The position numbers and the translations under genes are program-made. From positions 1 to 38,126 of the forward strand of contig JAGAQI010000063.1 of assembly GCA_017622795.1 (NCBI GenBank): 38,126 bases of DNA, written 5' to 3'. The DNA comes from Lachnospiraceae bacterium. Its GTDB lineage: Bacteria; Bacillota; Clostridia; Lachnospirales; Lachnospiraceae. Positions 16,558 to 24,679 of this stretch are shown here, piece after piece. Numbering within the stretch: position 1 is the first letter of the stretch; every line of letters begins with the position of its first letter. The notes below the pieces were generated by a model, which was given only the letters and a program-made list of their open reading frames with translations, did no database searches and had not been told where the DNA came from.

Positions 16558-17523
16558 ATGTTAGCATCTGTTTTTGAATCAAATATGAGCATCATAGCTA
16601 CGGTAGGTATTTTGTTTGCTTTTTTTACAACCGTACTGCTTCTTTGGAAGTGTAAGGATAAGCTTCCGAGAGACCTTGGACGCGATTTTGCGGTAGACGG
16701 TAAGCTTTCCGCAGGAAAACCAAGAGGTGCAGGCTTCTTATTTGTACTGATTTTTGCAGCAGCAGCGTTGCTTTTTGCACCGTTTGAGGTGGAGTGGATT
16801 ATTTATCTTCTTTTGGTAGCTGCGTCCATGTTAACCGGATTCCTGGATGACTGTTCAAAAAATCCGTGGGGCGAATATAAAAAGGCAATTTTAGATTTAC
16901 TCATTGCTGTGATGGTAGCAATTACTTATATCAACTATCATGGAACAACCGTGGCGTTTTTGGTTACGGATGCAACATTAGAACTTCCGGCATGGCTGTT
17001 TGGCCTGCTTGCAGTGGTGCTTGTCTGGGCATCCATTAACGTAACTAATTGTGCGGATGGTGTGGATGGCTTATCCGGTACACTTACGATGATTACCCTG
17101 GCATCCTTTTACATTTTAAACGCTATTTTGGGGCAGGAAAGTACATTTAATTACTTATTATTGTTGTTTATGGCATGTCTTCTTGGCTATCTTTGGCATA
17201 ATGCTACTCCGAGCACGATGTTAATGGGTGATGCCGGCTCCCGTGCCATGGGTACTTTAATTGCCATTGCAGCGCTGGTTTCCGGCAGACCGTTTGTATA
17301 CCTTGCCTTTGCACTGGTACTTATGGTAGATGGCGGTATCGGTCTGGTAAAGGTTTCTTTACTGCGCTTTTTAAAAATTCATATTTTAAAGAATGTGAGA
17401 ACACCGCTTCATGATCAGGCAAGAAAGGTCAACGGCTGGTCTAATACACAGACGGTATACCGTTTTGGAATTATTCAGCTGGTGGTTTCGGCTGCAGTGA
17501 TTTATATGGTGTTGATGAAATAA
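16558..17523 (+). CDS. MraY/WecA-like polyprenyl-phosphate sugar-phosphate transferase (GT4 type)
   Basis: The 321-residue protein has about ten membrane segments. It carries the family acidic motifs: Asp97-Asp98 in GFLDDCSKNPWGE, TNCADGVDGLSG (residues 163-172) and MGDAGSRAMG (223-232). The C-terminal TPLHDQARKVNGWS (282-295) aligns with the TP-x-HHH-x-E...GWS loop of MraY, but two of the three histidines are replaced by Asp and Gln. Such enzymes move phospho-MurNAc-pentapeptide or GlcNAc-1-phosphate from a UDP-sugar to undecaprenyl phosphate. The context is not a dcw cluster, so I treat it as a divergent paralog, not the essential mraY. GGAGG five bases upstream supports this start. Confidence 0.8.
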   Translation: MLASVFESNMSIIATVGILFAFFTTVLLLWKCKDKLPRDLGRDFAVDGKLSAGKPRGAGFLFVLIFAAAALLFAPFEVEWIIYLLLVAASMLTGFLDDCSKNPWGEYKKAILDLLIAVMVAITYINYHGTTVAFLVTDATLELPAWLFGLLAVVLVWASINVTNCADGVDGLSGTLTMITLASFYILNAILGQESTFNYLLLLFMACLLGYLWHNATPSTMLMGDAGSRAMGTLIAIAALVSGRPFVYLAFALVLMVDGGIGLVKVSLLRFLKIHILKNVRTPLHDQARKVNGWSNTQTVYRFGIIQLVVSAAVIYMVLMK

Positions 17524-17563
17524 AAATCTATTTTTAAATGCACAACAGATAGCAAAATATACA

Positions 17564-17592
17564 TTGATTATGCAGAACAAATCGTGTAAAAT
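17564..17592 (+). promoter_or_regulatory. Promoter for the mutarotase gene
   Basis: TTGATT at 17564-17569, a 17-base spacer and TAAAAT at 17587-17592, 39 bases before the start codon. Confidence 0.75.
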
Positions 17593-17631
17593 AAAGAAAA
17601 ATAAATCCTCAGGGAAGGTAGGGTAACTATT

Positions 17632-18699
17632 ATGAAAATTACAAAGACAAGCTTTGGCACTACCAAGAATGGCGAAAAAGCAACCCTTTACACCATGGAA
17701 AATTCCAATGGTATGAAGGTTTCCGTAACCGACTACGGCGCAACTATTGTACATATCATTGTTCCGGACCGCGATGGCAACATGGCTGACGTATCCTTAG
17801 GTTATGATGATGTTAAGGGTTATGATGAAAACGGCACATATTACGGTGCATTCATCGGAAGAAACGGCAACCGTATCGGTAATGCCTCCTTCACTATTAA
17901 CGGCGTTAAGTATGAATTAGATAAGAACGACGGTCCTAACAACCTCCACGGCGGTTTCAAGGGCTACAACAACTTCTTCTATGAAACTGAATGCTTCGAA
18001 GATGTAGAAGGCGAGGTTTCCGTAGAAATGTCCAGACTTAGTCCTGATATGGAACAGGGCTTCCCTGGCAATTTAGATATTACGGTTACTTATACATTAA
18101 CAGAAGAAAACGAGCTGGCGATTGAGTACCTTGGTGTTTCCGATAAGGATACCGTAGTGAACTTAACCAATCATACCTTCTTCAACTTAGGAGGTCACGA
18201 TTCCGGTACAATTTTAGACCACAAGGTATTTATCGATGCGGATTACTTCACACCAACCGATGATAACTTAATTCCATCCGGCGAGCTTCGTCCGGTAGAA
18301 GGAACTCCAATGGATTTCCGTACCGAGCAGGCACTGGGCGACAGAATTGATGACGACTATCTGCCACTTACCCAGGCCGGCGGTTATGATCACAACTATG
18401 TGCTCAACAATTCCGGTGAGGATGTAGAATACGTAGCAAGCCTGTATGATCCAAAGTCCGGCAGACGTATGGAAGTGTTTACCGACCTTCCTGGTATGCA
18501 GCTGTATGCAGGTAACTTTATCGATGGTAAGGCTACCGGTAAGGGAGGCAAGGTTTACACAAAGAGAGAAGGCGTATGCTTCGAAACCCAGCTCTTCCCG
18601 GATGCATGTAACGAAAAGGAATTCTTCAAGAGCTCCATTGTTAAGGCATACGAAGAGTACTCCACTATGACAGTTTACAAGTTTAGCGTAGATAAATAA
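17632..18699 (+). CDS. galM: Aldose 1-epimerase (galactose mutarotase)
   Basis: The 355-residue protein interconverts alpha and beta anomers of aldoses, chiefly galactose, ahead of the Leloir pathway. FIGRNGNRIGNASF and GPNNLHGG are N-terminal signatures. His181 in NLTNHTFFNLGGH is the catalytic acid and Glu318 in CFETQLFPDA the base. The length is normal and there is no signal peptide. It has its own promoter and ends at a terminator shared with the converging XRE gene. No galK, galT or galE is adjacent. Confidence 0.95.
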   Translation: MKITKTSFGTTKNGEKATLYTMENSNGMKVSVTDYGATIVHIIVPDRDGNMADVSLGYDDVKGYDENGTYYGAFIGRNGNRIGNASFTINGVKYELDKNDGPNNLHGGFKGYNNFFYETECFEDVEGEVSVEMSRLSPDMEQGFPGNLDITVTYTLTEENELAIEYLGVSDKDTVVNLTNHTFFNLGGHDSGTILDHKVFIDADYFTPTDDNLIPSGELRPVEGTPMDFRTEQALGDRIDDDYLPLTQAGGYDHNYVLNNSGEDVEYVASLYDPKSGRRMEVFTDLPGMQLYAGNFIDGKATGKGGKVYTKREGVCFETQLFPDACNEKEFFKSSIVKAYEEYSTMTVYKFSVDK

Positions 18700-18700
18700 G

Positions 18701-18732
18701 AAAAAATATGGCGGCACGTAATGTGCCGCCAT
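18701..18732. terminator. Bidirectional terminator between galM and the XRE gene
   Basis: A perfect 10-bp GC-rich stem (18708-18717 with 18723-18732) and a 5-base loop lie between convergent genes. The A-run at 18701-18706 gives a good T-tail for minus-strand transcripts; the plus-strand tail is weaker. Confidence 0.85.
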
Positions 18733-18734
18733 TG

Positions 18735-19238
18735 CTATTTTATGGGACCGTAAAGGTTGTTTTCTACATAAATCATCATATTATTCCTGCGAACCATATA
18801 TACTACAACAGCGAAAACAGGAGCAAGACCGGCTATCAGTGGCATGGAAAGAAGTATACCCGCAACAAGTATTACAAGGAGTAAGACTAACAATACTATG
18901 TTAGTAACCAGATGGTCTTTTTGCCATTTTCGCTTCCAAAAGTCGGAGCGCTCTTTAAAAGAAAATGGACTACCGGATAAAATGCCGGTAATGGTTTCTT
19001 CTGCCTTTGCCTGATAGTTTTCTTCGGCAATACGCTCGCCACAGAGAATTTCATTTATGCTGACAGCATACAACTTGCTCAGTTCCTGCAGCATCTCCAC
19101 CGGCGGGAGATAGTTGCCGTTTTCCCAGCGGGAGACGGTTTTGTTGGTAACGCCTAATTTCTCGCCGAGTGCTTCCTGGGTAAGGTTCTGTTCTTTGCGA
19201 AGTTCCGCTAAAAAGTTTCCGATTTTGATAGTGTCCAT
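18735..19238 (-). CDS. XRE-family regulator with membrane-anchored C-terminus
   Basis: The 167-residue protein starts with an XRE helix-turn-helix (about residues 7-60) in which TQEALGEKLGVTNKTVSRWENG is recognisable in part and LPPVEMLQELSKLYAVSINEIL closes the domain. A linker follows, then two hydrophobic helices around residues 118-153. This HTH-plus-membrane layout is common in Firmicutes, often near genes for stress or transport, and targets are unknown. GAGAGG nine bases upstream supports the start. It has a promoter at 19262-19289 and sits downstream of another XRE gene, separated by a terminator. Confidence 0.85.
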   Translation of the reverse strand: MDTIKIGNFLAELRKEQNLTQEALGEKLGVTNKTVSRWENGNYLPPVEMLQELSKLYAVSINEILCGERIAEENYQAKAEETITGILSGSPFSFKERSDFWKRKWQKDHLVTNIVLLVLLLVILVAGILLSMPLIAGLAPVFAVVVYMVRRNNMMIYVENNLYGPIK

Positions 19239-19261
19239 AAATTTTACCTCTCTTTGTGTTT

Positions 19262-19289
19262 ATTCTATCACAAAGCATAGCAGAAGCAA
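19262..19289 (-). promoter_or_regulatory. Promoter for the membrane-tailed XRE gene
   Basis: On the minus strand, TTGCTT (19284-19289), a 16-base spacer and TAGAAT (19262-19267) precede the start by 23 bases. Confidence 0.55.
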
Positions 19290-19290
19290 A

Positions 19291-19347
19291 GAAAAAAGTA
19301 TTCCCCACAGACAGCGAATGAATGTCCAATCCGCTATTTGTGGGGAA
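19291..19347 (-). terminator. Terminator after the repeat-containing XRE gene
   Basis: On the minus strand the 9-bp arms TTCCCCACA and TGTGGGGAA (19339-19347 with 19301-19309), with an inner AGCG/CGCT pair, are followed by TACTTTTTTC. It separates the two XRE genes into different transcripts. Confidence 0.75.
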
Positions 19348-19366
19348 TTGTTAAGTAAAAGGACAA

Positions 19367-20209
19367 TTATTTAATTTGTCTTTTCTTGAGCTTTAATGCT
19401 TTTAACGCCAGTTTGGTAACATCTTCCTCATCCATGTAGAAAATCATATCATCTACAGGAAATCCTTTTTCTATGGCAAGCATAGCAAGTTCACCAACAT
19501 CTTCGGAGTCCATGTGGAAAATGGCATCATTAAGAAGTGTTCCTTGTTCCATTGCATGCAGCGCTAACTTACCGATGTCTTCAGAATCCATGTACATAAA
19601 GCAATCATCAACGGAGTGCCCTCTGTCGAATGCAAGCATAGCAAATTCACCAACATCTTCAGAATCCATGTAAAATACTGCATCTGACAAATACATGCCA
19701 TTTTCTAACGCTTTGATAGCGACCTTTCCGACATCTTCGGAATTCATATGGAAAATCAGGTCACTAACATCTTCTCCATTTTCGACTGCGGCCATGGCAA
19801 GTTCGCCAATGGATTCTTCGTCCATATAAGGAAGAAAGATAGCGAGGTCTGTGAAAGAGGCTATGTCAGCATTCTCCAAAATTTCTTCCGCCTGCTCAGG
19901 CTTAAGCAGTGGGAGGGCATCCGCAATTTCCTGTTCGGTTACGTTGCCATCTTCCATATACTCGTCAATTGTATCATTCAGCACTGCTTCGACTAACGGT
20001 GCTTTACCGTTTAGTAATTCATCTACGGAAATATGGAAGATTTCCGCCAGCTCCGGCAACTTTGAAATATCCGGCATGGTGCTGCCGCGCTCCCAGTTGG
20101 ATACAGCCTGAAAACTGATGCCAAGCTTATCGGCCAGTTCCATCTGAGTCATGTTATGTGCTTTTCTTAAATCAGTAATTTTCTTTCCAATCTGCTTCAT
20201 ATCGAACAT
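19367..20209 (-). CDS. XRE-family regulator with six tandem 26-residue repeats
   Basis: The 280-residue protein has an N-terminal XRE helix-turn-helix (about residues 4-66; TQMELADKLGISFQAVSNWE). A linker leads into a repeat array. The motif M-[DN]-x-E-[DS]-[VI] recurs at residues 129, 155, 181, 207, 233 and 259, exactly 26 residues apart, each followed by GxxA and a helix; a degenerate unit may precede residue 129. The pattern suggests a helical solenoid with an acidic face that could sense a ligand or bind a partner. I do not recognise a named family for the repeat. AAGGAG lies about nine bases before the start, and a promoter is at 20262-20289. Confidence 0.85.
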   Translation of the reverse strand: MFDMKQIGKKITDLRKAHNMTQMELADKLGISFQAVSNWERGSTMPDISKLPELAEIFHISVDELLNGKAPLVEAVLNDTIDEYMEDGNVTEQEIADALPLLKPEQAEEILENADIASFTDLAIFLPYMDEESIGELAMAAVENGEDVSDLIFHMNSEDVGKVAIKALENGMYLSDAVFYMDSEDVGEFAMLAFDRGHSVDDCFMYMDSEDIGKLALHAMEQGTLLNDAIFHMDSEDVGELAMLAIEKGFPVDDMIFYMDEEDVTKLALKALKLKKRQIK

Positions 20210-20239
20210 GATTTTTTTCTCCTTATCGTGAAAAATTCG

Positions 20240-20253
20240 GAAAAAGCTTTTTC
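20240..20253. promoter_or_regulatory. 14-bp palindrome between promoter and start of the repeat-XRE gene
   Basis: GAAAAAGCTTTTTC is a perfect palindrome lying shortly downstream of the predicted -10 and 30 bases before the ATG. Its position fits an autoregulatory operator for the XRE protein, but it may be chance in A/T-rich DNA. Confidence 0.3.
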
Positions 20254-20261
20254 ATGCTTTC

Positions 20262-20289
20262 ATTGTAGCAGATAGGGCGGAAATGTCCA
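20262..20289 (-). promoter_or_regulatory. Promoter for the repeat-containing XRE gene
   Basis: On the minus strand TGGACA (20284-20289), a 16-base spacer and TACAAT (20262-20267) with a TGC extension upstream of the -10. Confidence 0.65.
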
Positions 20290-20353
20290 TCAATTTGTGA
20301 TTGAATAAGAATTTTTATTTAAACTCAAGTGTTGCTTGAACAGACGAAATAAC

Positions 20354-21232
20354 TTAATATTCCCGTAATTCTCCGGCCGGTGCCGGTGTCACATTTGCCT
20401 GTGGCGGGCAGGTAAGTCCCTCTACATATTGCCGGCCTTCATGGTCCATTTTATAATTTTCCGGATAAATCAGTTCGGAAACCTTCACAAACTCGTAGCC
20501 CTGCTCTTTTAAGCAAATGATCATTTTCTCCAGGGCATCCTTGGTGTACTTGGCACCGTTGTGCATGAGGATGATGGAACCGTTGCCAAGATGTTTGTGG
20601 TTAGTAACCGTATGAATGATGGAATCACAGCCGTAGTCCTTCCAGTCCAGGGAATCTACGTCCCATTGAATGACGTGGTAGCCCAGTTCGTTGGCAGCCT
20701 GAATGACGGTATCGTTGTAGTCGCCAAACGGTGGACGGAAGACGGTCATATCAAGACCGGTTAATTCTTTTACCTTATCATGGACAATTTGAAGCTCCTC
20801 TTTGCATTGTTCTTTGGAAAGTTTGGACATCTGCTTGTGATTTTCACTATGGTTACCGACTTCGTGCCCTTTGGCAAGAATGGTCTTTACATCATCTGGA
20901 TATTTGGAAATCCAGCCTCCGGTAAAGAAAAAGGTAGCGGTGACATCCTGGCGCTCTAAAATGTCGAGAAGAGTGGCTGTGTCTTCGTTGCCCCATGCCC
21001 CGTCAAAGGTGAGGGCAATCTGCGGTTTATCGGTTTTTACACAGTAAATGGGAAGCTGCTTTTCACGGAACAGGGAAGTGGTGCTGGTGAAAACGGCATT
21101 GGATTCTAAAGCGGTGTTGACAGACCCGCCGGTAACCTGATCTGTGATGACTGCGGTAAGGACCAGGGTGGCTATAACTGCCAGACCGGTTTTAATGAAT
21201 TTTGGGAGGTTGTTTTTTAGTTTTGTTTTCAT
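20354..21232 (-). CDS. Membrane-anchored polysaccharide deacetylase (CE4, NodB domain)
   Basis: The 292-residue protein has an N-terminal membrane anchor (about residues 14-31) and an extracytoplasmic NodB domain. Motif 1 is TFDGAWGNED (75-84), motif 2 HSENH (128-132, metal-binding histidines), motif 3 RPPFGDYN (166-173), motif 4 DVDSLDW (191-197) and motif 5 LMHN (222-225). The second Asp of the usual TFDD is missing; Asp84 may supply the metal ligand, as in PdaB-like clostridial proteins. Such enzymes N-deacetylate peptidoglycan or other amino sugar polymers. GAGGA seven bases upstream fits the start. Confidence 0.9.
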   Translation of the reverse strand: MKTKLKNNLPKFIKTGLAVIATLVLTAVITDQVTGGSVNTALESNAVFTSTTSLFREKQLPIYCVKTDKPQIALTFDGAWGNEDTATLLDILERQDVTATFFFTGGWISKYPDDVKTILAKGHEVGNHSENHKQMSKLSKEQCKEELQIVHDKVKELTGLDMTVFRPPFGDYNDTVIQAANELGYHVIQWDVDSLDWKDYGCDSIIHTVTNHKHLGNGSIILMHNGAKYTKDALEKMIICLKEQGYEFVKVSELIYPENYKMDHEGRQYVEGLTCPPQANVTPAPAGELREY

Positions 21233-21289
21233 GAAAGTTCCTCGTGGGACAGATTGGTATAATATATTGGTAAAAGTCTCGGATTATGC

Positions 21290-21324
21290 AAAAAAACAGG
21301 AGCCATCGGGGGGGATGACTCCTG
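21290..21324 (-). terminator. Terminator after the symporter gene (minus strand)
   Basis: On the minus strand CAGGAGTCATC (21314-21324) pairs with GATGGCTCCTG (21297-21307), one G-T wobble, followed by TTTTTT. It ends the dicarboxylate/amino-acid symporter transcript and precedes the deacetylase gene. Confidence 0.88.
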
Positions 21325-21350
21325 CGTTTTATTAGAGGACAAATTAAGTT

Positions 21351-22586
21351 TTAATTTTCTTTCTTCAGTTTCTTCTGTAACCAATCCTTACCATCCACAA
21401 ACCGTGCAACTATATAACTTACTACATAGTCACCGGCAGCATTTACCATGGTGGCCGGAGGGTCCACCAGATTACCGATGGCCAGGGCAATCGGATAAGC
21501 AATGGCCAGCTGGTCAGGGAAGAAGATGGTACACAGGGCAAGCTCGCCGGTGCCTCCGCCTCCCGGAATACCGGACATGGCAACAGAGGAGATAATAGCT
21601 ACAAAGATGGCTGCAATGGCGCGACCGGTACCAAAGTCCATACCGAAAATGCCAAACAGGAAAGCAACCTTAATGATGGCAGACATGGAGGAACCGTCCA
21701 TGTGCATGGTAGCCCCGAGAGGAATGACAATGTTGGAAACATCTTCAGAGATTCCGGTTTCTTTGGAGGCTTCCATGTTGGTTGGGATGGTTGCTACGCT
21801 GGAGCAGGTACCGAAGGACACCGCTGCAGGTTGAAACAGATGCTGAAACATTACCTTGACAGCGCCCTTACCGCCGCCGATGCGGGCGTAAATCGGGAAG
21901 GAAATAAACATGTAGACAAAGCTCACCAGATAGTAAATTACAAGGGTACGTCCGTAGTCGCTGATGAGTCCCGGACCAAAGTCGGCTACCAGTCCTGCAA
22001 AGAATCCGAAGAAACCGATTGGTGCGTAGTAGGTAATGATTTTAACAGTTTTCATAATACAACCGGTAATATCGGCAAGGAGCTTTGCGGTCATGGTTTC
22101 GGAACCGCCGTTCATCTGGATGCCGAAACCGAAAAGAACAGCAGCTACAATGAGAGGAAGGATGGCTTTGCGGCTGAACAGTTCGGTAAAATCAGGTTTG
22201 GTGAAGAAGTTGATAATCATATCAGCGGCACCGAGGGTCTCGCCGACCTCACCAGCGGTAATGTTATATTCACGGGTAACTACCGGAAAGATGCGTACGG
22301 TAATATACATAATCAATGCGGCAATGCCTGCGGTGACACAGAAGGTAATAATGGTGGTGCCCATAATTTTTCCGGCACGCTTTGCATTCTGCATATTTGC
22401 AATGGCGGAGGAGATGGAACAGAACACCATCGGAACTACCACGCAGAACATCAGGTTTGTAAAAATGGTGCCGAGAGGTTTTAATTTCTGGGAAAAGTCC
22501 GGAGCAAAGAAGCCTACCAGACATCCGGCAATAATACCGAGTAACATGCATAGTAAAAATCCGTAGGTTTTTAAGAATTTTTTCAT
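21351..22586 (-). CDS. Dicarboxylate/amino acid:cation symporter (DAACS family)
   Basis: The 411-residue protein has eight predicted helices with two re-entrant hairpins. FGTCSSVATIPTNME corresponds to the serine-rich hairpin and MHMDGSSM to the NMDGT motif that binds cation and substrate in GltPh-like carriers. The family imports glutamate, aspartate, serine/threonine or C4-dicarboxylates with Na+ or H+. The unusual THMDGSS-like wording of the second motif makes the substrate uncertain. AGGAGG lies six bases before the start. The gene is divergent from the AraC regulator, which could control it. Confidence 0.92.
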   Translation of the reverse strand: MKKFLKTYGFLLCMLLGIIAGCLVGFFAPDFSQKLKPLGTIFTNLMFCVVVPMVFCSISSAIANMQNAKRAGKIMGTTIITFCVTAGIAALIMYITVRIFPVVTREYNITAGEVGETLGAADMIINFFTKPDFTELFSRKAILPLIVAAVLFGFGIQMNGGSETMTAKLLADITGCIMKTVKIITYYAPIGFFGFFAGLVADFGPGLISDYGRTLVIYYLVSFVYMFISFPIYARIGGGKGAVKVMFQHLFQPAAVSFGTCSSVATIPTNMEASKETGISEDVSNIVIPLGATMHMDGSSMSAIIKVAFLFGIFGMDFGTGRAIAAIFVAIISSVAMSGIPGGGGTGELALCTIFFPDQLAIAYPIALAIGNLVDPPATMVNAAGDYVVSYIVARFVDGKDWLQKKLKKEN

Positions 22587-22671
22587 GGCAATCCTCCTAA
22601 TCTTTAACCATTAAAATATGGTGTTTTATTGCATCATGTTGTTTCTTTAGTTATATTATATTTAGCACAGC

Positions 22672-22701
22672 TTGCAAAGTAAACGCGATATATGCTATAC
22701 T
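22672..22701 (+). promoter_or_regulatory. Promoter for the AraC-type regulator
   Basis: TTGCAA at 22672-22677, an 18-base spacer and TATACT at 22696-22701 with a TGC extension. Transcription would start near 22708, which rules out an upstream in-frame ATG at 22692 as the start codon. Confidence 0.65.
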
Positions 22702-22781
22702 TATTGCAAAAAGTGCTATCTGTGCATAATAGAGTTATAATTCATGTAATCAAATCAAGTTATGGGGGATGCAAGCGTAAT

Positions 22782-23657
22782 ATGAGCGAAGAAAAGCAAA
22801 GGGAAATCGGGAAACGGGGATATTTGTTGGAAGACTTCCGGCTGTTCCATTTAAAAGATGATAAAGGTGCCGAAATGGACTTTCACTATCATGAGTTCTG
22901 CAAACTGGTATTGTTGATTTCCGGCCAGGGAGAGTATACGGTGGAGGACCGTCATTATGCCCTGCAGGCAGGAGATATTCTGTTAATCGGTAACGGGCAG
23001 ATTCATAGGCCGGAATTTGTGAAAGGGATGGAATATGAACGCATCATTTTTTACATTTCTCCGGAGTTTTTGCAAAAGCAGTCAACAGAAGACTGTAATC
23101 TGGAGTTATTGTTTGATGGTGTTTACGGTCATGTTCTGCGGTTAAAGGAGCACCGCTATCAAAAGCTGACTGATCTGGCAAAGCGTTTGGAAGAGGAATT
23201 GGGCAAAGATTCTTACGGAAAAAATATTATGGCTAACAGCCTGCTGTTGCAGTTTTTGGTCCGGCTCGGAAGATACCGGGAAAAGGGAAAACTGATGCAG
23301 GCGGAGCGTCCGGAGGCAGAGGATGAAAGAATCCGGCGAATTCTTCATTTCATAGAAAATCATTTAACGGAAGAACTGTCGGTGGACGATTTGGCGGAAA
23401 CTGTGTTTATGAGCCGTTACCACATGATGCGGCTGTTTAAAAAAGAGACCGGACAATCCGTATATGATTATCTGACAGAACGTCGTCTTTTTTTTGCCAG
23501 GGAACTGATTCGCCAGGGCGTTCCTGCGACAGAAAGCTGTTTTCAGGCAGGATTTGGCAGCTATTCTTCTTTTACCAGAGCTTACGGAAAACGGTTTGGA
23601 ACGACTCCTACCGGCAGAAACGGAAAATACATTTCTATGGATGAGGAGCTGGACTAA
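22782..23657 (+). CDS. AraC-family transcriptional regulator with N-terminal cupin sensor
   Basis: The 291-residue protein has an N-terminal cupin-like half (FHYHEFCKLVLLISGQGEY, GDILLIGNGQIHRPEF) and a C-terminal double helix-turn-helix (about residues 190-285; LSVDDLAETVFMSRYHMMRLF and CFQAGFGSYSSFTRAYGKRFG). I start it at 22782, 80 bases after the predicted promoter, with GGGGGA about twelve bases upstream. It lies between a divergent amino-acid/dicarboxylate symporter and a downstream export cassette; either may be its target. The ligand cannot be read; sugars are common for this architecture. Confidence 0.9.
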   Translation: MSEEKQREIGKRGYLLEDFRLFHLKDDKGAEMDFHYHEFCKLVLLISGQGEYTVEDRHYALQAGDILLIGNGQIHRPEFVKGMEYERIIFYISPEFLQKQSTEDCNLELLFDGVYGHVLRLKEHRYQKLTDLAKRLEEELGKDSYGKNIMANSLLLQFLVRLGRYREKGKLMQAERPEAEDERIRRILHFIENHLTEELSVDDLAETVFMSRYHMMRLFKKETGQSVYDYLTERRLFFARELIRQGVPATESCFQAGFGSYSSFTRAYGKRFGTTPTGRNGKYISMDEELD

Positions 23658-23667
23658 AAATCAGGGA

Positions 23668-23696
23668 TTGAGAAATTATGGGTTTTATGGTAGATT
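23668..23696 (+). promoter_or_regulatory. Likely promoter for the export cassette
   Basis: TTGAGA at 23668-23673, a 17-base spacer and TAGATT at 23691-23696, 59 bases before the EamA start. There is no clear terminator after the AraC gene, so read-through is also possible. Confidence 0.5.
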
Positions 23697-23755
23697 AATA
23701 AATTAGTGTGTAATTATATCAAATGTAAATCTGTATAGAAACCGAGGATACTTTT

Positions 23756-24679
23756 ATGCAAAAAAATAGTGTAAAAAATACAGGAATGTTATTTTTGGCA
23801 GCCCTGATTTGGGGTTTTGCTTTTGTTGCCCAGAGTGCGGGCATGGAATATGTGGGACCGTTTACGTTTAATGCGGTTCGATGTACCATTGGTGCCGCTG
23901 TTCTGGTGCCGGTGGCGCTGCTTTTTAAGCCGGAAAACAGTGATTTGGAAAAGGAAGAAAACAGGAACACCGGGACTACCTGGCTTGCCCGTAACAAAAT
24001 CTTACTTCTCGGCGGAACCTTATGCGGCATTTTCCTTGGCGTAGCAACGAACCTGCAGCAGATTGGTATTATGACCACCAGCGTCGGGAAAGCAGGTTTT
24101 TTAACTGCACTTTATATTGTGCTGGTGCCGATAGCAGGTCTGTTTTTTAAGAAAAAATGCGGTGTTGCCGTTTGGATTGGGGTTGTTTGCTCCTTTGCCG
24201 GATTGTATTTGTTGTGCATGACCGAAGGAAGTTTTCAGCTTGCCACGGGCGATTTATTATTGCTTGGCTGTGCAGTGGTATTTACCGGACATATCCTGGT
24301 GATTGATTATTTTGCGCCAAAGGTGAACGGAGTGTGGATGTCCTGCATCCAGTTTCTGGTGGCGGGAATAATTTCTGCCGTTCCTATGTTGTTTACGGAA
24401 ACACCGACCTGGGAAAGTATTTTTGCGGCAAAGCTTCCGATTCTTTATGCCGGTGTTATGTCCTGTGGTGTGGCATATACCTTACAAATTCTCGGACAGA
24501 AAAATTATAACCCGACCATTGCGGTTTTAATTTTAAGCTTAGAATCCTGTTTTTCCGTTTTGGGCGGATTTTTGATTTTGCATGAAACCTTATCAGCACG
24601 AGAGTTATGCGGCTGCGGTTTGATGTTTGTTGCAATTATTCTGGCACAGCTGCCGGGAGGAAAGAAAAGTAATGAGTAA
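23756..24679 (+). CDS. EamA/DMT-superfamily transporter
   Basis: The 307-residue protein has ten predicted helices in two EamA repeats; MLFLAALIWGFAFVAQSAGM opens the first and ILSLESCFSVLGGFLILHE is the characteristic segment of the second. Members export amino acids, nucleosides or other small metabolites. GAGGA lies seven bases before the start. The last eight bases overlap the start of the MATE gene, pointing to coupled translation in an export operon. Confidence 0.9.
   Translation: MQKNSVKNTGMLFLAALIWGFAFVAQSAGMEYVGPFTFNAVRCTIGAAVLVPVALLFKPENSDLEKEENRNTGTTWLARNKILLLGGTLCGIFLGVATNLQQIGIMTTSVGKAGFLTALYIVLVPIAGLFFKKKCGVAVWIGVVCSFAGLYLLCMTEGSFQLATGDLLLLGCAVVFTGHILVIDYFAPKVNGVWMSCIQFLVAGIISAVPMLFTETPTWESIFAAKLPILYAGVMSCGVAYTLQILGQKNYNPTIAVLILSLESCFSVLGGFLILHETLSARELCGCGLMFVAIILAQLPGGKKSNE

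Noticed and set aside
21702-22484. 260-codon open frame opposite the dicarboxylate/amino-acid symporter gene
   Set aside because: It is the complement of a well-conserved transporter; its composition (His, Gly, Asn rich) reflects the opposite strand and there is no ribosome site.
22692-22781. N-terminal extension of the AraC regulator from the ATG at 22692
   Set aside because: This start overlaps the -10 element of the predicted promoter, so it would lie upstream of the transcript; 22782 fits better.
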